Source: JAWXBM01 sp034440115
GTDB lineage: Bacteria; Pseudomonadota; Gammaproteobacteria; Xanthomonadales; SZUA-36
Assembly: GCA_034440115.1 (NCBI GenBank)
Contig: JAWXBM010000046.1
Coordinates: 1-5,791, forward strand
DNA: 5,791 nt
Direction of reading: 5' to 3'
The position numbers were made by a program, and so were the translations under genes. The notes under the pieces are model-generated. The model saw only the letters and a list, made by a program, of their open reading frames with translations. It did no database searches and had not been told where the DNA came from. Positions 1 through 5,791 of this stretch are shown piece by piece. Within the stretch, counting starts at the first letter, position 1. The number at the start of each line of letters is the position of its first letter.

Positions 1-1748
1 CCGTTATCGAAGTGCTGGTCAAGGTCGGCGACAGCGTTAAACAGGAGCAATCGCTGGTCACGCTGGAAAGTGATAAGGCCACCATGGAAGTGCCCGCTCC
101 AGCGAATGGCAAAGTTCTCGAAGTCAAAGTGGCAGTGGGCTCAAAGGTCTCCCAGGGCGATGTGATTCTGAGCCTGGAAGTCGAGGAAGGTTCATCAACC
201 GCTGTTGCTTCGGAGAAAGAAGCGCCGGCGTCAGCAGTCGCGGGTTCAGCAGCAAAAGAATCATCAGCGGCAGAGCAGGTTGTGCCTGCCGGTAAAGCGG
301 AACAACAAGCGAGTGCTCCGGCCGAAAAAGATCACGAGTACCAATATGATGTTCTGGTCCTTGGATCCGGTCCCGGCGGTTACACCGCAGCCTTTCGCGC
401 CGCTGACCTGGGTTTGAAAGTTGCACTGGTTGAGCGCTACCCGACTCTGGGAGGCGTTTGCCTGAATGTTGGTTGCATACCATCCAAGGCCTTGTTGCAT
501 ATCGCACAAATCATCGACGAGGCTGCCGCCATGAAAGCGCATGGAGTCAGTTTTGGCGAACCCGAAATTGACCTGGAAAAGCTGCGCGGCTTCAAAAACC
601 AGGTGGTCAAGAAACTCACCGATGGCCTGGCTGGAATGGCGGGCAAACGAGGTGTAGATGTGGTGCAAGGCATTGGCGAATTCACCGGGCCAAATGAAAT
701 GCTGGTGCAATCGGGTGAAGAGATCAAACAGTTGAGCTTCACGCAGGCCATTATTGCCGCCGGTTCGCAATCGTTTGAATTACCCGGCCTGCCCTGGGGT
801 GATCCGCGCCTGATGGATTCTACTGCTGCCTTGGATCTGGAAGATATTCCAGCTCGATTGTTGGTGATAGGTGGTGGCATTATTGGCCTGGAAATGGCTT
901 GTGTTTACGCGGCCCTTGGCAGCAAGGTAACTGTAGTTGAGTTAACTGAGCAGTTAATACCAGGCGCTGATCCGGACCTGGTCAAGCCCTTGCAGAAACG
1001 TATCAACAAGCTGTATGAAAACATTTTTCTCGGTACCAAGGTGACGCGGGTCGACGTGGATGACCATGCTTTGATTGCTCACTTCGAAGGGCCAAAAGCA
1101 CCGACTGCCGATTCCTTTGATCGGGTCCTGGTCGCCGTGGGCCGCGTGCCAAATGGCAAAAAAATTGGCGCTGAGGCGGCTGGAGTTGAAGTCAGCGAAC
1201 TTGGCTATATTTCAGCCGACCGACAAATGCGCACCAATGTGCCGCATATTTTCGCCATCGGCGACATCGTAGGCCAGCCCATGTTGGCCCATAAAGCCAC
1301 TCATGAAGGCAAGGTTGCTGCGGAAGTCTGCGCGGGCCACAAAAGCTTTTTTGACGCTCGGGTTATTCCGTCGGTGGCTTACACCGATCCGGAAGTGGCC
1401 TGGGTGGGCTTTACTGAGCAGCAAGCCAAGAGTGACGGGCTGGATTTTGCAGTGGCTAAATTTCCCTGGGCGGCCAGCGGACGTGCCCTGGGTAACGATC
1501 GCACTGAAGGTTTTACCAAGTTATTGTTCGATAAAGGAACGAAACGAATAATCGGCGCGGGCATTGTTGGGCCACATGCCGGCGATCTGATTTCTGAGTG
1601 TGCTTTGGCGATTGAGATGGACTGCGAAGCCGGTGATATCGGCTTGACCATACATCCTCATCCGACCCTGTCAGAAAGTATCGCCATGGCAGCAGAAATT
1701 TTCGACGGTACGATTACCGATCTGTACCTGCCAAAGAAAAAGAAATGA
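1..1748 (+). CDS. lpdA: Dihydrolipoyl dehydrogenase (E3) with N-terminal lipoyl domain, 5'-partial
   Basis: E3 of a 2-oxoacid dehydrogenase complex, most likely pyruvate dehydrogenase: it reoxidises dihydrolipoyl groups and passes electrons through FAD to NAD+ in the cytoplasm. The frame is open from base 3, and the codons before the GTG at 12 (Val-Ile-Glu) continue the lipoyl fold, so the real start lies upstream. Numbering residues from base 12: lipoyl domain to about 58 with the lipoylated Lys22 in ESDKATME; Ala/Ser/Glu-rich swinging-arm linker about 59-108; FAD-binding GSGPGG at 118-123; redox disulfide Cys150/Cys155 in GGVCLNVGC; NAD-binding GGGIIG at 287-292; second FAD motif around AIGDI 415-419; dimerisation domain with the catalytic pair His550/Glu555 in HPHPTLSE. 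All key residues are intact. Family knowledge: lipoyl-E3 fusions usually sit downstream of aceE and aceF, which would lie off the left edge. The gene symbol is by family; an E3 shared with other complexes is possible. Confidence 0.97.
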   Translation, partial: VIEVLVKVGDSVKQEQSLVTLESDKATMEVPAPANGKVLEVKVAVGSKVSQGDVILSLEVEEGSSTAVASEKEAPASAVAGSAAKESSAAEQVVPAGKAEQQASAPAEKDHEYQYDVLVLGSGPGGYTAAFRAADLGLKVALVERYPTLGGVCLNVGCIPSKALLHIAQIIDEAAAMKAHGVSFGEPEIDLEKLRGFKNQVVKKLTDGLAGMAGKRGVDVVQGIGEFTGPNEMLVQSGEEIKQLSFTQAIIAAGSQSFELPGLPWGDPRLMDSTAALDLEDIPARLLVIGGGIIGLEMACVYAALGSKVTVVELTEQLIPGADPDLVKPLQKRINKLYENIFLGTKVTRVDVDDHALIAHFEGPKAPTADSFDRVLVAVGRVPNGKKIGAEAAGVEVSELGYISADRQMRTNVPHIFAIGDIVGQPMLAHKATHEGKVAAEVCAGHKSFFDARVIPSVAYTDPEVAWVGFTEQQAKSDGLDFAVAKFPWAASGRALGNDRTEGFTKLLFDKGTKRIIGAGIVGPHAGDLISECALAIEMDCEAGDIGLTIHPHPTLSESIAMAAEIFDGTITDLYLPKKKK

Positions 1749-1781
1749 CCCACAGAGCCCAATGGACCTTTGCAGTGCTTG

Positions 1782-2330
1782 CTAGTTTTTTCGTCGATAC
1801 TTGAAAATCACCCGGTCGGTCTTGCCGCGCACGGCGGGGTCCATGGCCACTTTATTGATCTGATCATCAGGGTTGCGCAAAAATTGAGCTTCGGCTTCCA
1901 GCTCGAAACAGCTTCCTGCCAGGTCGTCTTTGATGCGCTGTGGATCAACCCGGTGCAGGTCTTCAGCGGCCCTTTCGGGATCGGCTCCGGCTTCCGCCAC
2001 ATGATCAATTATGCCCAGCACCGAACCCGGTTTCATGGCCCTGCACAGCTTGTTCACCAGCCCGGCCTCATTCACTTCCGGCCAGCCACCAGTAGCATCG
2101 CCGTAGTAGAAATCATGCCAGGTCAGGATGGCAAGGGTGGTATCGAAACTGGCATCAGCCAGTTGCAAGCCATCAGCTTCAACAATCAACTGCTTTACGT
2201 TGGGTAGACGATTGTCGGCATAGCGCGGAGTGATTTCGTCTTTGACATAATCAACATAGGGCTGGTTGTTGTGCGATTGATCATTACGCTGAAACGAACA
2301 AACGCAGGTCAATTCAGGATGATCAGACAT
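1782..2330 (-). pseudogene. 5'-truncated class I SAM-dependent methyltransferase (COG4798-like) remnant
   Basis: From the ATG at 2330 this reads 182 residues. From about residue 20 (HNNQPY, near base 2273) to the end it resembles the C-terminal part of COG4798-type predicted methyltransferases: LPNVKQL near 42, WHDFYYGD near 71, MKPGSVLGIIDH near 99-110, LHRVD near 125, FLRNPDD near 150, and the DPAVRGKTDR ending near 164. The N-terminal half expected in the family, with the glycine-rich SAM-binding motif I, is absent. It cannot lie upstream in another frame, because that DNA is the intact transporter gene. Residues 1-19 show no family similarity that I recognise and the first seven codons overlap the transporter's last codons in a different frame. 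No good ribosome binding site precedes 2330. A short functional protein translated by coupling to the transporter is possible but should not bind SAM normally. I infer a remnant left by a deletion or rearrangement; the frame itself has no internal stop, suggesting a recent event or retained translation. Confidence 0.78.
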
Positions 2331-3673
2331 ACCACCGTGATTACAGCGGCGCCTACCAGGTTGATTACCAAACCGGCATGGGCCATTTGCTTTACGGTGA
2401 TTAACTCGCTGCCGTAAACAATGGCATTGGGCGCGGTAGCAACCGGCAACATGAAAGCACAACTGGCACTGAGTGCCGCAGGCACCATCAACAACATGGG
2501 ATTAATGTCGGTGGCTATGGCGGTTGCGGCCATCAGAGGCATCAACAGGCTGGCCGTTGCGGTATTGCTGGTGACCTCGGTGAGAAAAGTAACGGCAAGA
2601 CACAAGGACAGCACGATGACCCAGGTAGGCAGGGCAACCAGTACTTCCAGCTTGCCAGCGATGATCTCAGCCAGGCCACTGGCTACAAAAGCACTGGCCA
2701 GGGTTATGCCGCCAGCGAACAACAGCAACACGCCCCAGGGAATCTTGCGTACCGTTTCCCAGTGCAGCAGCCTTTCGCCTTCGCCGTTGGGCAATACGGC
2801 CATCATGACCACAGCAATCAGTGCCACCGAGGCATCATTGGCCTGCGGCAGATCAAGCCACTCACTCCAGCCGCCAAAGGGCGCCTGGCGGGTGATCCAA
2901 GCCAGCGCGGTGAGGCTGAACATGATCAGCACTCTTCTTTCCGCTGGCCGCCATTCGCCTGCCTTGGGCAGGTTAACCGGATGCTGCAATTTAAGCCCAC
3001 GGGTCAGCCACAGGCCCGTCAACGGGATCATGATAATGACCACTGGCATGCCCCAGGACATCCATTCGATGAAGTTCGGAGCGGTACCGAATTGATCCAG
3101 GTGAACCTGCATGAATATAAGGTTGGGAGGTGTGCCAATGGGAGTGCCCAGGCCGCCAATACTGGCGGCATAGGCTATGCCGAGTAACAGGGGGGCAGCC
3201 ATAAAACGATCGGTACGCTCTAGTACCGCCAAGGCCACCGGTAGCAGCATCAGCGTGGTGGCAGTGTTGGAAATCCACATGCTCAGCAAAGCAGAGGCGG
3301 TCATAAAGCCCAGCACCAGGCCGCGGGCGCTGTTGCCGCCAAACAGGTTGACCATGGACAGGGCGATGCGCCGATGCGCTCCGGAATCGGCCATAGCGGT
3401 GGAAAGCATGAAGCCACCCATCAATAGCAGTATCAAAGGACTACCGTAGGCCTCGCCGACCTGGGCCGGCGTCAAAACACCAAACAGAGGAAAGAAGGCC
3501 AGTGGTATCAATGAGGTGAAGGGTATGGGAATAGGCTCGAAAATCCACCACACAGCACATACCAGAGTAATGCTGGCAGTAATTGCAGCAGCAAAACTCC
3601 AATCCAGATGAATCAGGTAGAAAAAAAACAAACCAGCGGCAAGCGGTGTGGATACCAGCAGGAAACGATTCAT
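2309..3673 (-). CDS. DASS/SLC13-family sodium:anion symporter
   Basis: A 454-residue inner-membrane protein, a full length for the divalent anion:Na+ symporter family, whose members import C4-dicarboxylates, citrate or sulfate with sodium. It is very hydrophobic, with many predicted membrane spans. The two inverted-repeat Ser-Asn-Thr signatures that form the sodium and substrate sites are both present: ISNTATT at 134-140 and TSNTATA at 368-374. Each is followed by its partner segment: GGLGTPIGTPPN at 173-184 and FMLPVATAPNAIVYGS at 407-422. The C-terminal span ends normally at 451-454, so the gene is intact. ATG at 3673 is the only sensible start, as the next methionine is residue 85; no strong Shine-Dalgarno sequence precedes it. 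A perfect FNR/ANR-type palindrome touches the start codon. The substrate cannot be assigned from sequence; a dicarboxylate such as succinate is the commonest family choice. It is transcribed away from the lipase gene and toward the methyltransferase remnant. Confidence 0.94.
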   Translation of the reverse strand: MNRFLLVSTPLAAGLFFFYLIHLDWSFAAAITASITLVCAVWWIFEPIPIPFTSLIPLAFFPLFGVLTPAQVGEAYGSPLILLLMGGFMLSTAMADSGAHRRIALSMVNLFGGNSARGLVLGFMTASALLSMWISNTATTLMLLPVALAVLERTDRFMAAPLLLGIAYAASIGGLGTPIGTPPNLIFMQVHLDQFGTAPNFIEWMSWGMPVVIIMIPLTGLWLTRGLKLQHPVNLPKAGEWRPAERRVLIMFSLTALAWITRQAPFGGWSEWLDLPQANDASVALIAVVMMAVLPNGEGERLLHWETVRKIPWGVLLLFAGGITLASAFVASGLAEIIAGKLEVLVALPTWVIVLSLCLAVTFLTEVTSNTATASLLMPLMAATAIATDINPMLLMVPAALSASCAFMLPVATAPNAIVYGSELITVKQMAHAGLVINLVGAAVITVVCLIILN

Positions 3674-3686
3674 TGATTTAAATCAA
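3673..3686. promoter_or_regulatory. Candidate FNR/ANR box
   Basis: TTGATTTAAATCAA is a perfect 14-bp palindrome and an exact match to the FNR/ANR consensus TTGAT-N4-ATCAA. It abuts the transporter, sharing the last base of its start codon. An activator site is normally centred about 41.5 bases before a transcription start, which would put the start inside the coding region, so repression is the likelier mode if the site is used. On the minus strand TTTTAT (3696 to 3691) just upstream could be a -10 element, which would place the box over the transcription start; it has no good -35, so this is weak. Confidence 0.5.
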
Positions 3687-3725
3687 CTGCATAAAAGGTG
3701 AACCCCAATTGCCCTGTGCATTTAC

Positions 3726-3741
3726 CATACGTTGACGTATG
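3726..3741. repeat. Inverted repeat, candidate operator overlapping a -35 element
   Basis: CATACGT (3726-3732) and ACGTATG (3735-3741) are perfect 7-bp inverted arms around a 2-base centre, giving an ACGT-N2-ACGT core. It overlaps the -35 hexamer of the rightward candidate promoter, a position that suits a repressor or a MerR-type regulator. The size fits a dimeric transcription factor site better than a terminator: the loop is too short for a hairpin and there is no T-run. The regulator is unknown. Confidence 0.4.
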
Positions 3742-3761
3742 ATGTTTGAAACTGGTTTTAT
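3732..3761 (+). promoter_or_regulatory. Candidate sigma-70 promoter toward the lipase gene
   Basis: TTGACG at 3732-3737 matches the -35 consensus at 5 of 6 bases, and TTTTAT at 3756-3761 matches the -10 at 4 of 6, with an 18-base spacer. Transcription would start near 3768, giving a leader of about 140 bases before the lipase ATG. The inverted repeat at 3726-3741 covers the -35 and a PsrA-like motif (3748-3758) lies in the spacer, so it would be a regulated promoter. Called by eye only. Confidence 0.38.
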
Positions 3762-3803
3762 TCAATCGAATGCGCCTGCCCTGAACTTGTCGGAATTTGC
3801 AGT

Positions 3804-3812
3804 TGCTATAAC
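3804..3812 (+). promoter_or_regulatory. Candidate extended -10 promoter toward the lipase gene
   Basis: TGCTATAAC is an extended -10 form: TG, one base, then TATAAC, which matches TATAAT at 5 of 6 bases. No convincing -35 lies 16-18 bases upstream, as expected when an extended -10 or an activator compensates. Start near 3819 would give a leader of about 90 bases. It competes with the 3732-3761 candidate; either or both may be real. Confidence 0.35.
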
Positions 3813-3839
3813 AGCCGCTAGGCTGAACTATTCTGAACT

Positions 3840-3855
3840 TTACCACAGGTGGTAA
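3840..3855. repeat. Inverted repeat, candidate operator upstream of lipase
   Basis: TTACCAC (3840-3846) and GTGGTAA (3849-3855) are perfect 7-bp inverted arms around AG. The element lies 20-40 bases downstream of the extended -10 start candidate and 54 bases before the lipase ATG, where a bound dimer could block transcription. It has no T-run, so it is not a terminator. No regulator can be named. Confidence 0.38.
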
Positions 3856-3909
3856 TTGGCCTGAGGTGGGGAGAGAAGAATTTTTGCACACAAAACGGAA
3901 CCCGAATTA

Positions 3910-5791
3910 ATGAACAAGCGTCTGATCCTTTTCGTTCTTGCCTTGGTTCTCTCTGTTAACGCATGGGCTAAACCAACTCAGCCTGCCCGGAATAAAGATG
4001 GCAGCATTGTTACGGATGTGCTGGCTCCCTTGTTTGATCCTGCAAAAGGTATCTTGCCTTTCCCGCATAACCTGATGTTCCAGGGCACCAAGGATCTGAC
4101 GCTTAATTTGCCAGTAGTTAATCCGGCCAATTCCGGCGACCCCAAAGTGGCGCTCAATGCCCTGGACGGATTCAGCCCGACTGAAAAATGGGTAGCATCG
4201 TTTGTCAGCTTCGCGGGTGCTGCTGGCCAGATTGCCCCTGCCTCGGTGGTTCCCGGACAATCCGTGCGGGTTTTTCAGGTCAACACGGTGCAGTTCGTGG
4301 CAGTGGCCAGTATCGTGCGTGAATTGACCCCTAATGTGGATTACACCGCCGTTGTCAGTGGTGGCAACGTGGCGATTATTCCCCTCAAGCCGCTGGCTGA
4401 ATACACCGGCTACATGGCCGTTCTGACCAACGACATCAATGATGCCGCCGGCAATGATGCAACGCCTTCGCAAACCTATTTTCTGACCAAGCGCCGCACG
4501 TCCTGGGTGGATGCCAATGGCAACAGCACCTACCCTCTGATCGACAATGCCACGGCTCGGGCCCTGGAACCGCTGCGCCAGGTTACCTTGTCCATGGAGA
4601 TGAACGCGGCTGCCTACGGTGTCAATCCGAATGACATTATCCTTGCCTGGACTGTTCAGACCCAGTCGGTGACCCCAACCCTTAAATTATTGCGCAGCAT
4701 CACCCAACCGGCACCGGTTCTGGCTGCGCCTAGCGGGCTTACCACTGCAGCAGCAGGTGGCTTTGGCCTGGCGGATATCGTCATCGGCGTTATCACCCTG
4801 CCTTATTACCTCGGCGTGCCATCGGCGCAAAACCCGGCCGCGCCGCTGACGGACACCTGGAAAGCGGCACCGGGTGCCTATATCCCGCCTTACGACAAAC
4901 TAGGATTAGATCCCACCTCGACCAACTTGACCTTCGCCAATCCGTTCCCGCTGCTGAGGGAAATGCAGACCGTGCCCTTCATCCTGACGGTGCCGAATGC
5001 CAAATCCGGTAAGTTGAAGCCGGCCAGTGGCTGGCCGGTGGTGATTTTTTCGCACGGCGTTACCCGCAACCGGACGGATATGCTGGCAGTGGCAGACGCT
5101 TTCGCCCAGGCTGGTTTCGCCGTGATCGCCATGGACCACCCCTTGCATGGCATCGTGCCCGAAGTGGCACCTGAGCTGGCGCCGTTCTACATTGAGAATA
5201 CGCCATTCGGCCCGATCGCAAATGAGCGCACGTTTGGTGTTGATTATTTCAACAACACCAACGGCTCACCGGGTTCAGATGGTAAACCCGACCCACCCGG
5301 AAATAGCTTCTTCAACTTGCTGAATCTGGTGGCGGCGCGCGACAACCTGCGTCAGTCGCAGGCGGATTTGTCCGTGCTGGCGGTGAGCCTGCAGAACATC
5401 AGTGTCGACGGCGACCTGAGTCCGGATCTGAACGCCTTCAACGTTGGTATGGTGGGGCAATCATTCGGTGCTTTCATCGCGCTGCCATTTTTGGCGGTGG
5501 AGCCCATCGTTACGCGCGCCTACCTGAACGCGGGTGGGCTGGTAGTGCTCAGGACTGCTGAAGCTGGATTTTTTGGAGTGCAGATCAGGGGCTTGCTGGG
5601 GGCCGCCGGAATCCTTCCCGGAACCGCTGATTTTGAGACCTTCATGACAGTAGGTCAGACGGTGCTGGGTGCCGCCGACGGCGCCAGTTGGGTAGTCGAA
5701 GCCGGTAAGCGTGTGCCGATCATCCATAACCAGGTGCAGGGGGATACCGTTGTTCACAATACAGTAACTGGTTCACCCAAAGCCGGTCACG
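3910..5791 (+). CDS. Exported lipase, bacterial virulence-factor lipase (Pla-1/cef) family, 3'-partial
   Basis: Predicted secreted or periplasmic ester/lipid hydrolase. The ATG at 3910 begins a clear signal peptide: basic MNKR, a hydrophobic core, and an AWA cleavage site after residue 20, with no lipobox Cys. A weak GGA at 3897-3899 is the only ribosome-binding match. Residues about 25-330 fit the family's N-terminal domain (LADI at 287-290, PYYL at 298-301). The alpha/beta-hydrolase part has the oxyanion motif SHG at 381-383, MDHPLHG at 408-414, acidic loops at 448-461 (SDGKPD) and 499-506 (VDGDLSPD) that may bind calcium, the nucleophile elbow GQSFG with Ser518, and QGDTVVHN with probable catalytic Asp612. 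The frame is open through all 627 codons to the window edge; family members usually run about 750-850 residues, so the catalytic His should lie beyond it. I saw no cysteine in the visible part. It is divergent from the transporter across a regulator-rich region. Confidence 0.9.
   Translation, partial: MNKRLILFVLALVLSVNAWAKPTQPARNKDGSIVTDVLAPLFDPAKGILPFPHNLMFQGTKDLTLNLPVVNPANSGDPKVALNALDGFSPTEKWVASFVSFAGAAGQIAPASVVPGQSVRVFQVNTVQFVAVASIVRELTPNVDYTAVVSGGNVAIIPLKPLAEYTGYMAVLTNDINDAAGNDATPSQTYFLTKRRTSWVDANGNSTYPLIDNATARALEPLRQVTLSMEMNAAAYGVNPNDIILAWTVQTQSVTPTLKLLRSITQPAPVLAAPSGLTTAAAGGFGLADIVIGVITLPYYLGVPSAQNPAAPLTDTWKAAPGAYIPPYDKLGLDPTSTNLTFANPFPLLREMQTVPFILTVPNAKSGKLKPASGWPVVIFSHGVTRNRTDMLAVADAFAQAGFAVIAMDHPLHGIVPEVAPELAPFYIENTPFGPIANERTFGVDYFNNTNGSPGSDGKPDPPGNSFFNLLNLVAARDNLRQSQADLSVLAVSLQNISVDGDLSPDLNAFNVGMVGQSFGAFIALPFLAVEPIVTRAYLNAGGLVVLRTAEAGFFGVQIRGLLGAAGILPGTADFETFMTVGQTVLGAADGASWVVEAGKRVPIIHNQVQGDTVVHNTVTGSPKAGH

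Larger units (their letters stand above)
3674..3909. other. Divergent intergenic regulatory region
   Basis: This 236-base gap between the leftward transporter and the rightward lipase holds no reading frame I would call a gene. Besides the entries given separately, it contains a PsrA-like motif, GAAACTGGTTT (3748-3758), and three copies of the heptamer CTGAACT at 3781-3787, 3823-3829 and 3833-3839. It also has a purine-rich stretch near 3866-3880 that is too far from the lipase ATG (about 30 bases) to act as its ribosome binding site. It most likely contains the promoters of both genes. Confidence 0.7.

Noticed and set aside
12..14. GTG at base 12 as the start of the E3 gene
   Set aside because: The preceding codons in frame continue the lipoyl domain and the frame is open to the window edge; starting here would cut off the first strands of the fold.
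264..770. 168-residue minus-strand reading frame inside the E3 gene
   Set aside because: It lies opposite the FAD-binding and redox-disulfide region of a well-conserved enzyme and shows no protein family features.
1771..1791. Possible rho-independent terminator after the E3 gene (six T at 1786-1791)
   Set aside because: The T-run is real but the bases before it form only a very short, weak stem, and part of it is coding for the convergent remnant; not enough to call a terminator.
1770..2207. 145-residue plus-strand reading frame downstream of the E3 gene
   Set aside because: It is antisense to the methyltransferase-like sequence, whose family motifs are on the minus strand; no ribosome binding site or domain supports the plus frame.
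2421..3095. 224-residue plus-strand reading frame opposite the transporter
   Set aside because: It is antisense to conserved transporter signatures, has low-complexity composition and no recognisable domain.
3866..3880. Purine-rich GGTGGGGAGAGAAGA stretch as the lipase ribosome binding site
   Set aside because: It ends about 30 bases before the ATG, too far for initiation, and no in-frame start nearer to it gives a better signal peptide.
3907..4473. 188-residue minus-strand reading frame under the lipase N-terminal region
   Set aside because: It is antisense to a clear signal peptide and lipase domain and its translation has no recognisable fold; it is a shadow of the coding strand.

Overview
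The window looks like chromosomal DNA of a gammaproteobacterium or close relative, probably a marine or lipid-using one. This is inferred from the mid-50s GC by eye, a lipoyl-domain E3 typical of beta/gamma-proteobacterial pyruvate dehydrogenase operons, and a Pla-1/cef-type lipase. The exact taxon cannot be read from the sequence. There are no RNA genes, insertion sequences, CRISPR arrays or phage genes, and I see no new multi-gene system.

Layout: (1) Bases 1-1748 (+) hold the 3' part of a dihydrolipoyl dehydrogenase gene with an N-terminal lipoyl domain; its true start lies left of the window. (2) After a 33-base gap, a convergent minus-strand reading frame (1782-2330) encodes the C-terminal part of a COG4798-like methyltransferase. 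It lacks the SAM-binding N-terminus and is best read as a 5'-truncated gene remnant. (3) Bases 2309-3673 (-) hold a complete DASS/SLC13-type sodium-coupled anion transporter, whose end overlaps the remnant's reading frame by 22 bases. (4) Bases 3674-3909 are a divergent intergenic region unusually rich in short symmetric elements: a perfect FNR/ANR box touching the transporter start, two 7-bp-arm inverted repeats, a PsrA-like motif, a thrice-repeated heptamer and two candidate promoters reading toward the lipase. (5) From 3910 to the right edge (+) runs the first 627 codons of an exported lipase with the nucleophile elbow and probable catalytic Asp visible; the end of the gene is outside the window.

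The genes do not form one pathway. The E3 belongs to central carbon oxidation (acetyl-CoA formation). The transporter and the divergent lipase share a regulatory region and could both serve uptake or use of external carbon (C4-dicarboxylates or other anions; esters or lipids), but that link is inference. The most useful points for follow-up are the truncation junction behind the transporter and the crowded regulatory region between transporter and lipase.
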